Below, in pieces: positions 18,779 to 27,475 of a stretch of DNA of 47,472 bases. Position 1 is the stretch's first letter. Every line of letters begins with the position of its first letter. Source of the stretch: a bacterium. Lineage in GTDB: Bacteria > Planctomycetota > Planctomycetia > Pirellulales > UBA1268. Location of the stretch: the NCBI GenBank assembly GCA_029978085.1, contig JAPOJV010000008.1:1-47472 (forward strand). The letters are read 5' to 3'. A program made the translations under genes and the position numbers. The notes under the pieces are model-generated. The model had not been told where the DNA came from. It saw only the letters and a list, made by a program, of their open reading frames with translations, and did not search any database.

Positions 18779-19354
18779 TTACCGCCGCCGCGATCGCGTC
18801 CGAAACCGTTCAACTGCCTGCCGGACCCGCTCGAAGATCTCGTCGGCCGATCCGAGGCCGTCGATGCTCGCGAGCTTCCCTTGCCTGGCGTAGTAGTCGA
18901 GCAGCGGAGCCGTCTGCTCCTCGAAGCTCACGATCCGCCGCGAAAAGATCTCCGGATCGTCGTCCTCGCGTTTCCGGGCGAGCATGCGCCGCACCAGTTC
19001 GTCCCGCGGCACGGCGAGCTCAATCACGCCGTCCACGCTCATCGCCCGCCGCTCGAGCAGTTCGTCGAGCGTGGCGGCCTGGGCCAACGTCCGCGGAAAA
19101 CCGTCGAGCAAACAGCCTTCGCGACAATCGGGCGACTGAAGCCTCTGGCTCACCATGCCGACGATGATTGAATCGGGGACGAGTTGACCATGCTCCATGT
19201 AACTGGCGGCCTGCCGCCCTGCCGCCGTGCCTTCTCGCACCGCCCCGCGCAGCATCTCACCGGTCGACAGATGGGGCACCTGCAGCATGCCAGCCAGCCG
19301 CTGGCACTGAGTGCCCTTCCCTGCTCCGGGAGGTCCGATGAGGATCAGCCGCAT
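18779..19354 (-). CDS. adk: Adenylate kinase, short form
   Basis: A 191-residue enzyme (EC 2.7.4.3) that interconverts AMP plus ATP with ADP. P-loop GPPGAGKGTQ (residues 7-16), AMP-site STGEMLR and DGFPRT. The lid is short, between RKREDDD and FSRRI, with no zinc cysteines. The ATG at 19354 starts the canonical MRLILIGPPG; the frame is open further upstream but overlaps secY. Confidence 0.97.
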   Translation of the reverse strand: MRLILIGPPGAGKGTQCQRLAGMLQVPHLSTGEMLRGAVREGTAAGRQAASYMEHGQLVPDSIIVGMVSQRLQSPDCREGCLLDGFPRTLAQAATLDELLERRAMSVDGVIELAVPRDELVRRMLARKREDDDPEIFSRRIVSFEEQTAPLLDYYARQGKLASIDGLGSADEIFERVRQAVERFRTRSRRR

Positions 19355-19386
19355 GACGCGCCCGCGTGGAAAGAGGGCCTGGGCAA

Positions 19387-20748
19387 TCAGCCCTTCTCCA
19401 GCAGACCGGTGTAGTTGCGCATCACCAGGTGGCTGTCGATCTTTTGGACGAGATCGAAGGCGACGCTGACCGCGATCAGCAGGCCCGTGCCGCCATAAAA
19501 GCTCGCGATCTGCGCCGGAATGCCCAGGGCTCCACCCACGATTGTGGGAATCACCGCCACGAGCGCCAGAAAGCCGGCCCCCACGTAGGTGATCCGCTCC
19601 ATCACCCGCTCGAGGTAATCGGCCGTCCGCTTGCCGGGCCGGTACCCCGGGATGAATGCCCCGAAGTTCTTCAGGTTGTCGGCCATCTCCTTCGGGTTGA
19701 AGGTGATCGCCGTCCAGAAATAACAAAAGAAGTAGATGAGCGCGATGTAGCAGACGTTGTAGAGATACGACTGGCCACGGGTGAACGAGTCGTAGAGCGA
19801 GCGCAGCAGGTCGCTGCCCGGGAACGCGCCGCTCAGATACTGGAAGAACATCTGCGGAAAGAGCAGGAGCGAACTGGCGAAGATGATCGGCATCACGCCG
19901 GCCTGGTTGACCCGCAGCGGAAGGTACTGCCGCGTGCCGCCATAGACCCGGCGGCCGCGAACATGCTTCGCACTCTGCGTCGGAATCCGCCGTTGCCCCT
20001 GGGTCATGAACACGACGCCCGCCACGACACCCACGAACAGCGCCGCGAGCACGAGCAACGTCTCGATCCCCAGTTTGCCGCCACCGCCTCCGAGTTCCCA
20101 GCTGGTATCGCTGCCCAACTCAACGAGTGCGCTGGGCATGGCCGCCAGAATGCCCGCCATGATCAGGAGGCTGATCCCGTTCCCGATGCCGAACTCGTCG
20201 ATCTGCTCACCGAGCCACATCAAAAAGATCGTGCCGGCCGTCATCGTCATCACGGCCACGAACTGCCAGACGAACGGCAGGCGGCCATCGACGAGGAAGC
20301 TCGACTGGATCAGCGACTGTTCGCCCACACGCTGCGATGAGAGGAACGCCACGTAGGCCCAGCTCTGCACGATACAGATCAGCACCGTGGCATACCGCGT
20401 GTACTCGTTGATCTTCTTGCGGCCCGCCTCACCCTCTTTCTGGAGTCGCTCCAGCGGCGGCCACACCGTGCCGAGCAGTTGGAAGATGATCGAGGCCGAG
20501 ATGTAGGGCATGATGCCGAGGCCGAAAATCGTGGCCTGCGAGAGCTGGCTCGCCGAAAACACGGCCACTGTCCGCAATAGATCGCCGATGCCGCCCGTCT
20601 GCTCGGCGAATGCGGTCATCGCCTGCGGATCGACGATCGGGAGCGGCACCTGCCAGCCCACGCGGTAGATCGCAAGAAGGCCGAGCGTCAGCAGGATTTT
20701 CTGCCGCAGCTCAGGAATCGTGAAGATGACGCGAAGTTTTTCCAGCAC
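19387..20748 (-). CDS. secY: Preprotein translocase subunit SecY
   Basis: A 453-residue, ten-helix channel subunit of the Sec translocase. Starts at GTG with GAGGAG eight bases upstream: MLEKLRVIFTIPELRQKILL. The plug and helix 2 region (LSQATIFGLGIMPYISASII), GNGISLLIMAG and the cytoplasmic loop containing RRIPTQSAKHVRGRR are intact. It lies between rplO and adk and serves export of the many signal-peptide proteins in this window. Confidence 0.98.
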   Translation of the reverse strand: MLEKLRVIFTIPELRQKILLTLGLLAIYRVGWQVPLPIVDPQAMTAFAEQTGGIGDLLRTVAVFSASQLSQATIFGLGIMPYISASIIFQLLGTVWPPLERLQKEGEAGRKKINEYTRYATVLICIVQSWAYVAFLSSQRVGEQSLIQSSFLVDGRLPFVWQFVAVMTMTAGTIFLMWLGEQIDEFGIGNGISLLIMAGILAAMPSALVELGSDTSWELGGGGGKLGIETLLVLAALFVGVVAGVVFMTQGQRRIPTQSAKHVRGRRVYGGTRQYLPLRVNQAGVMPIIFASSLLLFPQMFFQYLSGAFPGSDLLRSLYDSFTRGQSYLYNVCYIALIYFFCYFWTAITFNPKEMADNLKNFGAFIPGYRPGKRTADYLERVMERITYVGAGFLALVAVIPTIVGGALGIPAQIASFYGGTGLLIAVSVAFDLVQKIDSHLVMRNYTGLLEKG

Positions 20749-20792
20749 GGATCAGGCTCCTCGGAGAGTCGCGCTCAGGGCGCCGTCAGAGC

Positions 20793-21299
20793 CTACCCGC
20801 CGGCGGGCTTCTTCCGCGATGCCTGTTTTACGTTCCGCTTTACCGGAGCCGGTCCAGGCAGCACGGTCACCGTGCCGCCGGCAGCCTCGATTTTCTGGCG
20901 GGCCTGGGCACTGAAATGATGGGCCGACACCTTCAGGGCCTTCGTGACGGTGCCGTTGCCGAGCACCTTCAGCTGCTCCCAGATCCCGGACGCGAGACCG
21001 GCAGTGCGAACAGTTTCCGGCGTCACATCGGCACCAGCAGCGAACGCCTGCTCCAGCGACTCGACATTCACCGCCTTCACGATCCGGGCGTGCGAGTTGT
21101 TGAAACCGCGCTTCGGGATTCGCCGGATCAGCGGCATGCCGCCGCCTTCGAAGATCGCCGGAGCCGACCAGCCGGCCAGCTGGCCTTGGCCCTTGTTGCC
21201 CCGGCCGGCGTAGCGGCCGCGGCCCGAGCCCGGTCCGCGGCCGACCCGCAGACGCTTGGTGTTCTTGTGGATGCCCTTGTTGACGTCGTTGAGCTTCAT
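20793..21299 (-). CDS. rplO: Ribosomal protein uL15
   Basis: A 168-residue 50S protein. The glycine-rich N-terminus (RVGRGPGSGRGRYAGRGNKG) and IFEGGGMPLIRRIPKRGFNN are canonical; a basic tail of about 20 residues extends the C-terminus. rpmD, which normally lies between rpsE and rplO, is missing: only 42 bases separate them. Confidence 0.97.
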   Translation of the reverse strand: MKLNDVNKGIHKNTKRLRVGRGPGSGRGRYAGRGNKGQGQLAGWSAPAIFEGGGMPLIRRIPKRGFNNSHARIVKAVNVESLEQAFAAGADVTPETVRTAGLASGIWEQLKVLGNGTVTKALKVSAHHFSAQARQKIEAAGGTVTVLPGPAPVKRNVKQASRKKPAGG

Positions 21300-21341
21300 G
21301 ATTCGGTACTGGATTCAGTCCGTGGTCGGACGGGGTTGGAT

Positions 21342-21833
21342 TCAGGAGAGCGACACGCCGCGCAGCCGCTCGACATCGGCCTTCGTCCGCAGTTGCTTGA
21401 GTGCGTCGAGCGCCGCCTTCACGAGATTGACGGGATTCGTCGAGCCGTGGGCCTTGGTCAGAACGTCGTGGATGCCCGCCGACTCGCAGACGGCTCGCAC
21501 CGCCGCGCCGGCGATGATGCCGGTGCCGGGACTGGCCGGCAGGAGGATGACCTTGGCGGTCTCGTACCGACCCTCAACGCGATGCGGGATCGTGCCTCCC
21601 TCGACCGGGACCTCGATGAGGTTCTTCATGCCGTCCTTGATCGCCTTTTCGACGGCGGGCGGAACCTCGTTGGCCTTGGCGTAGCCGCAGCCGACCTTGC
21701 CACGGCCGTTCCCCACGACGACGAGGCCGGCGAAGCTGAACCGCCGGCCACCCTTTACGACCGTGGCGCACCGCCGCACCTTCACGACCTTTTCGACGAA
21801 CTCGCCGGTTCGAGATTCCTTACCAGTCGACAC
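21342..21833 (-). CDS. rpsE: Ribosomal protein uS5
   Basis: A 163-residue 30S protein with GTG start. Domain 1 RRFSFAGLVVVGNGRGKVGC and domain 2 LLPASPGTGIIAGAAVRAVCESAG, LTKAHGSTNPVNLVKAALDA are typical. GGAG lies about 9 bases before the start. Next to rplR. Confidence 0.97.
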   Translation of the reverse strand: MSTGKESRTGEFVEKVVKVRRCATVVKGGRRFSFAGLVVVGNGRGKVGCGYAKANEVPPAVEKAIKDGMKNLIEVPVEGGTIPHRVEGRYETAKVILLPASPGTGIIAGAAVRAVCESAGIHDVLTKAHGSTNPVNLVKAALDALKQLRTKADVERLRGVSLS

Positions 21834-21868
21834 GTTGGAGACTCCAGATTCCGAGGTTCTTCAGTTCG

Positions 21869-22237
21869 TCAGAATTCGAGGCCGGCGGCCCGCGCCGCAT
21901 CCGCCAGGGCCGCGACGCGGCCGTGATACTTGAACTCGCCGCGGTCGAAGCAGACCTGCGTCACGCCCGCCGCCTTCGCCCGCTCCGCGACCGCACGGCC
22001 GATCGCTTCGGCAGCCTGCTTGTTGCCGCCGAAGGCCACGCTGTCCCGCAGTTGCTTGTCGCGGGAGCTGGCCGATGCCAGCGTGCGACCCGTCGCGTCG
22101 TCGATGACCTGCGCGTAAATGTGCTTGTCGGTACGAAACACCGTCAGCCGCGGCCGCTCGGCCGTGCCGCGAATGAATCGGCGAACGCGATGGCGGCGCC
22201 GCAGGCGCTGCCGGAGGATGGTGCGAGCGTGTTCCAT
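21869..22237 (-). CDS. rplR: Ribosomal protein uL18
   Basis: A 122-residue 5S-rRNA-binding protein: [29 protein letters not shown] and the C-terminal [20 protein letters not shown]. Normal length. It lies between rplF and rpsE. Confidence 0.97.
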   Translation of the reverse strand: MEHARTILRQRLRRRHRVRRFIRGTAERPRLTVFRTDKHIYAQVIDDATGRTLASASSRDKQLRDSVAFGGNKQAAEAIGRAVAERAKAAGVTQVCFDRGEFKYHGRVAALADAARAAGLEF

Positions 22238-22320
22238 GATAAATCAGTTCCGGATCAAAGTGAGAAGGTGTGTCGCGGTGGGATGGTGTGTCGTGGAGCG
22301 GCGGACGATCTCGGGCAGCG

Positions 22321-22866
22321 TTACTTGGTGACCGCCTTGCCCGCCTTCCGGCGAACCTGCTCATTCTCGTAGCGAATGCCCTTGCCCTTGTAGGGCTCCG
22401 GCTTCCGCAGGGCACGCACTTCCGCGGCGAACTGGCCCACCAGTTGCTTGTCGATGCCCTTGATGGAAACGTGCGTCTGGTCGGGCACGGTGACCGTGAG
22501 GCCGGCCGGAATCGGCACCTGCAGTTCGTTCGCGAACCCGACCCGCAGCTGCAGCGTGTTCTTCTGCAGGGCGGCGAGATAGCCGACGCCGACGATCTCG
22601 AGCTTCTTCTCGTAGCCCTTGGAAACGCCCTCGACCATGTTGGCGGCCAGGGCACGCGTCAGTCCGTGCACCGACCGTGCGATGCGGTTGTCACTGCCGC
22701 GGGTGACGGCGATCTCGCCGGCGGTCGCGTCGACGGAGACGGACACTGCCGGATGGAGACGCTGCTCCAGCTTGCCGAGCGGTCCTTCGACCGTCAGCAC
22801 GCCGTTCGCCACGACCGCCTTCACACCCTTCGGAATACTGACTGGAGATTTGCCAATCCGGGACAT
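22321..22866 (-). CDS. rplF: Ribosomal protein uL6
   Basis: A 181-residue 50S protein starting MSRIGKSPVSIPKGVKAVVA; an AGG-rich site precedes ATG 22866. The C-terminal signature includes KPEPYKGKGIRYENEQVRRK. Two repeated alpha/beta domains as usual. The frame is open upstream into rpsH, but the family start fixes this ATG. Confidence 0.97.
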   Translation of the reverse strand: MSRIGKSPVSIPKGVKAVVANGVLTVEGPLGKLEQRLHPAVSVSVDATAGEIAVTRGSDNRIARSVHGLTRALAANMVEGVSKGYEKKLEIVGVGYLAALQKNTLQLRVGFANELQVPIPAGLTVTVPDQTHVSIKGIDKQLVGQFAAEVRALRKPEPYKGKGIRYENEQVRRKAGKAVTK

Positions 22867-22885
22867 CGCTGCCTGACCTTTCGCA

Positions 22886-23281
22886 CTACCACAGTTCGCA
22901 GAGGACTTCGCCGCCCAGCTTCCGCTGCCGGGCCTCGCGGTCGCTGACCACGCCGCTCGACGTCGAAAGAATCGAGATTCCGAGACCGCCCAGAATCGGA
23001 CGGAGGCGGGCCGACCGGCTATAGACACGTCGGCCCGGCGTGCTGACCCGCTTGATGTGCCGGATGAGCCGTTCACCATTGGGTCCATACTTCAACTCGA
23101 GCTGCAGATGGGGCACCGGCTGGGAGTCGACTTCTCGCCAATCCCAGATGAATCCCTCGCGCTTCAGCACCTCGGCCACGCCGCGCTTCACCTTTGAAAT
23201 CGGCACCTCGACGGTGGCGCGCTCGACTCGCACCGCGTTGCGGATGCGGGTGAGCATGTCGGCGATCGGGTCGGTCATCAT
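22886..23281 (-). CDS. rpsH: Ribosomal protein uS8
   Basis: A 131-residue 30S protein, starting at the first or (more like the family) second of two adjacent ATGs: MTDPIADMLTRIRNAVRVE. The C-terminal ILSTSSGVVSDREARQRKLG is the family signature. It lies between rpsN and rplF. Confidence 0.97.
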   Translation of the reverse strand: MMTDPIADMLTRIRNAVRVERATVEVPISKVKRGVAEVLKREGFIWDWREVDSQPVPHLQLELKYGPNGERLIRHIKRVSTPGRRVYSRSARLRPILGGLGISILSTSSGVVSDREARQRKLGGEVLCELW

Positions 23282-23347
23282 GTCAGGAGAACCCTTTCCT
23301 TCATCTCTCGCTCAACGTGTCTTGTCTTCGGCTTCGCTTCGGCCCAC

Positions 23348-23533
23348 TTACCAACTGGCCTTCTTGACGCCCGGAATGCAGCCCTGATCGGCCAGTTTCC
23401 GGAAGCAGATCCGGCACGTGCCGAACTTGCGATAGACAGCCCGCGGCCGGCCACACAGCATGCAGCGGCGAACGACCCGGGTGGAATACTTCGGCTTGCG
23501 AGCAGCGGCCGCGATCTTGGATTTACTTGCCAT
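23348..23533 (-). CDS. rpsN: Ribosomal protein uS14, zinc-binding short form
   Basis: A 61-residue protein with CMLCGRPR and CRICFRKLA, the two CxxC pairs of the zinc (C+) form, and the usual GVKKASW terminus. AGGA precedes the ATG. It lies between rplE and rpsH. Confidence 0.97.
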   Translation of the reverse strand: MASKSKIAAAARKPKYSTRVVRRCMLCGRPRAVYRKFGTCRICFRKLADQGCIPGVKKASW

Positions 23534-23539
23534 CGTTTC

Positions 23540-24139
23540 CTATGCCTCGCCGTCTTTCTTCAGGGGCATGCCCATCGCCCGCAGAAACTCTCGCGCCTCG
23601 TCGTCGGTGCGGGCCGACGTGACGAGCGTGATGTTCATGCCCTGCGGACGCGTGTATTTGTCGGGGTTGATCTCCGGAAACACCATCTGCTCCGAGAGGC
23701 CCAGGCTGTAGTTGCCGTTGCCGTCGAACGCGGTGCTCGAGAGACCGCGGAAGTCGCGGACCCGCGGCAGAGCGAGCGACACCAGCCGGTCGAGAAACTC
23801 GTACATCCGTCGGCCGCGGAGCGTCACCTTGCAGCCGATCGGCAGATTTTCGCGGAGCTTGAATCCCGCGACGGCAGCCTTCGACAGGGTGGAGATCGGC
23901 TTTTGTCCGGTGACCTGCGTGAGGGCGCCGAGCGCCTCCTCGAGGTACTTTTTCTCCGTGACGGCAACGCCCACGCCCATGTTCACGACAATCTTCTCGA
24001 GCTTCGGGATCGAGTGCGGGTTGTCGCGGCCGAGCGCCTTTGCCAGCTGCGGTCGCACCGTGTTTACGTAATGCTCGAGCATCCGCGGCGTGCCCGCTGG
24101 GGCCGTCGTCGCCGGTTCTGCCTTCGTCTTCTTCGCCAT
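23540..24139 (-). CDS. rplE: Ribosomal protein uL5
   Basis: A 199-residue 5S-rRNA-binding protein: IPKLEKIVVNMGVG, GCKVTLRGRRMYEFLDRLV, GNGNYSLGLSEQMVFPEI. It has about 15 extra residues rich in Lys, Ala and Thr at the N-terminus. Its stop is six bases before the rpsN start. Confidence 0.97.
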   Translation of the reverse strand: MAKKTKAEPATTAPAGTPRMLEHYVNTVRPQLAKALGRDNPHSIPKLEKIVVNMGVGVAVTEKKYLEEALGALTQVTGQKPISTLSKAAVAGFKLRENLPIGCKVTLRGRRMYEFLDRLVSLALPRVRDFRGLSSTAFDGNGNYSLGLSEQMVFPEINPDKYTRPQGMNITLVTSARTDDEAREFLRAMGMPLKKDGEA

Positions 24140-24204
24140 CGAACTCGTTCCTCAGTCGCTCGTGTCTCGTCTATCGTGGGCCGGATGGAGGCCCGCCCTT
24201 CCGC

Positions 24205-24567
24205 TCAGCCGCCTGCCGCCTTCGCCCGGGGCCGCCGCAGCGTGCCCTGGTCGGCACCGCACTTCTTGCAGGCCCGCACCTTCGAACCGTCGGCGGTCAG
24301 CTTCGCGGCCAGCCGCGTGGCCTTGCCGCAGGCGGTGCAGACATACAGCACGTTGGATGCGTCGATCGGCATCTCCTTGCTCAGCCGCCCGCCCTGCGGG
24401 TTCTTCTGACTGCGCTTGATGTGGCGATAGACGCGGTTCACGCCTTCGACCACCAGCCGTTGGCCGCCGTCGGGTCGCTTCGCCGCCAGCACACTGAGCA
24501 CCTTGGCCCGCGTGCCCTTGGCATTGCCCGTCCGAACTTCCACCGTGTCTCCGGACTTGATCAGCAT
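24205..24567 (-). CDS. rplX: Ribosomal protein uL24 with zinc ribbon
   Basis: A 120-residue 50S assembly protein. The KOW-motif N-terminus [20 protein letters not shown] and EGVNRVYRHIKRSQKNPQGG are canonical; the C-terminus keeps two CxxC pairs (CTAC, CKKC), a zinc ribbon. The ATG at 24567 shares one base with the rplN stop (TGATG), so the two are coupled. Confidence 0.96.
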   Translation of the reverse strand: MLIKSGDTVEVRTGNAKGTRAKVLSVLAAKRPDGGQRLVVEGVNRVYRHIKRSQKNPQGGRLSKEMPIDASNVLYVCTACGKATRLAAKLTADGSKVRACKKCGADQGTLRRPRAKAAGG

Positions 24568-24935
24568 CACACCACCTCGCTCGCCAGGCTCACGATCTTC
24601 ATGAAGTTGCGGTCGCGAAGTTCGCGTGCCACAGCGCCGAAGATGCGGGTGCCCTTGGGATTCTTCTCGTTGTCGATGATCACGCACGCATTCGTATCGA
24701 ACCGCACGTAGCTGCCGTCGTCCCGCCGGGTCGGCTTCTTGCACCGCACGACCACCGCCTTGACGACCGCCTTCTTCTTGACGTCGCTACCGGCGATCAC
24801 GCTCTTCACGCTGCAGACGATGATGTCACCCAGGCCGGCGGTCCGCTTGCGGCTACCGCCGAGCACCTTGAAACACATCACTTCCTTGGCGCCCGTGTTG
24901 TCTGCGACGACGAGTCGCGTTTGCATCTGAATCAT
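24567..24935 (-). CDS. rplN: Ribosomal protein uL14
   Basis: A 122-residue 50S protein: [20 protein letters not shown], the [11 protein letters not shown] strand, [16 protein letters not shown]. Its start overlaps the rpsQ stop by four bases (ATGA) and its stop overlaps the rplX start. Confidence 0.98.
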   Translation of the reverse strand: MIQMQTRLVVADNTGAKEVMCFKVLGGSRKRTAGLGDIIVCSVKSVIAGSDVKKKAVVKAVVVRCKKPTRRDDGSYVRFDTNACVIIDNEKNPKGTRIFGAVARELRDRNFMKIVSLASEVV

Positions 24936-25285
24936 GTGGAGGCCCCTTCCGTGCCAGCAGCCCGCGCTTCCTCGGCCTTGGCGGCCGTTTCACGCAGCTT
25001 GGTTGCTCGGGCACCGCTGCGGAGCGAGGCCACGTCGACCGCCGTGCTCTTCGCAACCACCCGCACGAGCTCCCACCGCTTGAGCCGGCTCTTCGGCCGG
25101 CACTCGATGATCTCAACGAGGTCGCCGGGGGCAGATTCCTCACGCTCGTCGTGCACATGGCACACCGTGCGGCGATGCAGGATCCGGCCATACTTCGGAT
25201 GCCGGATGATCCGCGGGATCTCGACACGGCGGGTCTTGGCGGCCGCCGCGCTCGTCACCGTTCCTGTTTCAACTCGCTTGGGCAT
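24932..25285 (-). CDS. rpsQ: Ribosomal protein uS17
   Basis: A 117-residue 30S protein; most are about 85. The OB-fold core includes [17 protein letters not shown] and [20 protein letters not shown]. The C-terminus has about 35 extra residues, Ala/Lys/Glu-rich and probably disordered. Its stop overlaps rplN by four bases. Confidence 0.96.
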   Translation of the reverse strand: MPKRVETGTVTSAAAAKTRRVEIPRIIRHPKYGRILHRRTVCHVHDEREESAPGDLVEIIECRPKSRLKRWELVRVVAKSTAVDVASLRSGARATKLRETAAKAEEARAAGTEGAST

Positions 25286-25338
25286 CGATTCCTACCTTTG
25301 ACTTCCGCTGTGCGATTTCGTTTGGGGTGATTCGGGGT

Positions 25339-25692
25339 TCAGGTTCCGCTCTGCGTCCGCTTCTGCACCGTCCGCCGCCGGGCCACATCGCCCTGCCCAC
25401 GGGCCTTGAGCTTGGCACGGCCCGAGGCCTTCCGGCGTCGGGCATGCTTCTCGTGCTGCGGTGCATCGGCCGCCTGGACCGCCGCTGCGCTCGAGCCGAC
25501 CGGCTGCCCCCGCTGCACCAGGATCGTCTGGCAGCGGGCGATCGTGCGGCGGTGCTTCTTCACCTCCGAGGGTGCCGCGAGCTTTTCCGTCTGGGCCTGG
25601 AGCCGCAGACGGAACAGCGATTCCGCCGCGTCCTTCCAGACGAGACGAATCTGCTCGTCAGCCATGTCTCGGAGTTCTCGTACCTTCGTCAT
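25339..25692 (-). CDS. rpmC: Ribosomal protein uL29 with long C-terminal extension
   Basis: A 117-residue protein; uL29 is normally 60-70. The helical core (MTKVRELRDMADEQIRLVWK to about residue 65, with EVKKHRRTIARCQTIL) matches the family. The remaining 50 residues are a basic, Ala/Lys/Arg-rich tail. GAGG precedes the ATG. It lies between rplP and rpsQ. Confidence 0.93.
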   Translation of the reverse strand: MTKVRELRDMADEQIRLVWKDAAESLFRLRLQAQTEKLAAPSEVKKHRRTIARCQTILVQRGQPVGSSAAAVQAADAPQHEKHARRRKASGRAKLKARGQGDVARRRTVQKRTQSGT

Positions 25693-25699
25693 GATGTCC

Positions 25700-26116
25700 T
25701 CACATTGCCCGCCGCTTCACGAACCGAACCCGGAGCGGCATCTTGTGCGCCAGTCGCGCCATGCAGATTCGGGCCGCCTCTTCCGTCACGCCACCAATCT
25801 CGTAGAGGATCATGCCCGGCTTGATGACCGCGGCCCAATACTCCGGTTCGCCTTTCCCCTTTCCCATTCGAGTTTCGAGCGGGATCGAGGTGATCGACTT
25901 GTGAGGGAACACGCGCACGAAGAGCCGTCCCTCCGTGCGGAGGTACTGCTGGGCCGCAATACGGCCAGCCTCGATAGTCGCGGCGGGAAGCCAGCCCGGC
26001 TGCTCGGCCTGGAGGCCGAAGTCGCCGAAGACGACGCGGTTGCCCCGCGTGGCCTCACCTCTTATACGACCTCTTTGGCTTTTTCGGTGCTTGACCCTCT
26101 TGGGCATCAGCGCCAT
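25700..26116 (-). CDS. rplP: Ribosomal protein uL16
   Basis: A 138-residue 50S protein: MPKRVKHRKSQRGRIRG at the N-terminus (from residue 4), GRLFVRVFPHKSITSIPLET and GKGKGEPEYWAAVIKPGMIL. The first 62 bases overlap the end of rpsC in another frame on the same strand. Even the internal ATG at 26107 leaves a 53-base overlap, and the family N-terminus is needed, so the overlap is real. Confidence 0.96.
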   Translation of the reverse strand: MALMPKRVKHRKSQRGRIRGEATRGNRVVFGDFGLQAEQPGWLPAATIEAGRIAAQQYLRTEGRLFVRVFPHKSITSIPLETRMGKGKGEPEYWAAVIKPGMILYEIGGVTEEAARICMARLAHKMPLRVRFVKRRAM

Positions 26117-26750
26117 CGCCAGTCTCCTCGTACATGCCTTGGTTGACCCACACTTGAATTCCGATGTTGCCCTGCGCGGTGGGGGCCTCGCAGAACCCGT
26201 AATCGATTTTGGCCCGCAGCGTTGAGAGCGGCATCGAGCCCGCGATCGACTTCTCGCATCGCGACATCTCCGCCCCGCCGAGCCGTCCCGCCAGTTGAAT
26301 CTTCACACCCTTCGCGCCGGCATCCATCGTCGAATCGATCGCCCGCTTCAGCGTGCGGCGAAACGCGGCCCGCTTCACGAGCTGATCGGCGATGTCCTCC
26401 GCGATGAGCTGGGCCTGGATTTCGGGCCGGCCCACTTCCTCAACCTTGAGATTGACCCGCCGGCCGAGCAGCTCCTGGAGCTCCTCCTGCAGCCGGTCGA
26501 CCTCTTGACCCTTGCGGCCGATGATGACGCCCGGACGCGCCGTGTGGAGGATGACCTTCACTTCGTCGCGGGTCCGCTCGATCTCAACCTTCGGAATCGC
26601 CGCCGCTCGGTACTTCGTCTTGAGGAACTTCCGCACCCGCACGTCCTCGAGCAGAAGCGACTTGAAGTCCTTCTTCGCGGCGTACCAGCGGCTCTTCCAC
26701 GGCTCGGTGATGCCGGTGCGGAACCCGACGGGATGTACTTTCTGGCCCAT
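26055..26750 (-). CDS. rpsC: Ribosomal protein uS3
   Basis: A 231-residue 30S protein: MGQKVHPVGFRTGITEPWKS, the KH-domain RPGVIIGRKGQEVDRLQEEL, and GAKGVKIQLAGRLGGAEMSR. The C-terminal 20 residues (GADAQEGQAPKKPKRSYKR) form a basic tail encoded inside the overlap with rplP. AGGAAG precedes the ATG. Confidence 0.97.
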   Translation of the reverse strand: MGQKVHPVGFRTGITEPWKSRWYAAKKDFKSLLLEDVRVRKFLKTKYRAAAIPKVEIERTRDEVKVILHTARPGVIIGRKGQEVDRLQEELQELLGRRVNLKVEEVGRPEIQAQLIAEDIADQLVKRAAFRRTLKRAIDSTMDAGAKGVKIQLAGRLGGAEMSRCEKSIAGSMPLSTLRAKIDYGFCEAPTAQGNIGIQVWVNQGMYEETGDGADAQEGQAPKKPKRSYKR

Positions 26751-26791
26751 AACAAATTACTTCCTAAGCGAATGCTTCCTGTGTGGCCGCC

Positions 26792-27154
26792 TCACTCCGC
26801 GGCGGGAGCAGTGGTGTCTGGGGAGACCGAGTCGAGCTTCACCTTGATGTGCGACATCCGCCGCTTGATCCCGAAGGCCATGCCGCGGGCACGGGGGCGG
26901 ATCCGCTTGAACATCGGACCGCCGTCGATGCGGGCGTCGACCACCACCAGGTCGTCGACACCGGGCGCCTGCTGGTGCTCGGCATTGCCCAGGGCGCTCT
27001 TGATCACCTTCTCCAGCATCCGAGCGCCACGATGGGGCTGGAATCGCAGAATGTCGAGCGCCTCGTCGGCGAACTTGCCGCGTACGAGGTCGGCCAGCGC
27101 CCGCACCTTGCGGGGACTGATCCGTGCGTATTTGTGAGTTGCTGTGTAAGCCAT
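26792..27154 (-). CDS. rplV: Ribosomal protein uL22
   Basis: A 120-residue protein lining the exit tunnel: MAYTATHKYARISPRKVRAL and the C-terminal hairpin GPMFKRIRPRARGMAFGIKR. ATG 27154 with GAGGG upstream is the family start; the frame is open further but covers rpsS. Confidence 0.97.
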   Translation of the reverse strand: MAYTATHKYARISPRKVRALADLVRGKFADEALDILRFQPHRGARMLEKVIKSALGNAEHQQAPGVDDLVVVDARIDGGPMFKRIRPRARGMAFGIKRRMSHIKVKLDSVSPDTTAPAAE

Positions 27155-27186
27155 GGTTTCCCTCGACCGGCCCGCAGGCCTCACCG

Positions 27187-27471
27187 TCACTTGCCCGCCG
27201 GGGCTTCCTTCACCTTGCCGCCATGGCCGCGGAACGTCCGCGTCGGGGCGAACTCGCCGAGCTTGTGACCGACCATGTCTTCGGACACGAGCACTTTCAA
27301 ATGCTGCTTGCCGTTGTGCACCATGAACGTGAGACCGATGAACTCGGGCACGATCGTGCACGACCGCGACCAGGTCTTGATCGGATCACGCTTGCCGGAG
27401 GCGAGCTGTGCCTCGACCTTCTCGAACACCCGAGGGTCGACGTACGGTCCCTTTTTTGCGCTGCGTCCCAT
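27187..27471 (-). CDS. rpsS: Ribosomal protein uS19
   Basis: A 94-residue 30S head protein: [52 protein letters not shown]. Its start is four bases after the rplB stop; the ribosome-binding site AGG overlaps the end of rplB. Confidence 0.98.
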   Translation of the reverse strand: MGRSAKKGPYVDPRVFEKVEAQLASGKRDPIKTWSRSCTIVPEFIGLTFMVHNGKQHLKVLVSEDMVGHKLGEFAPTRTFRGHGGKVKEAPAGK

Positions 27472-27475
27472 GTGA

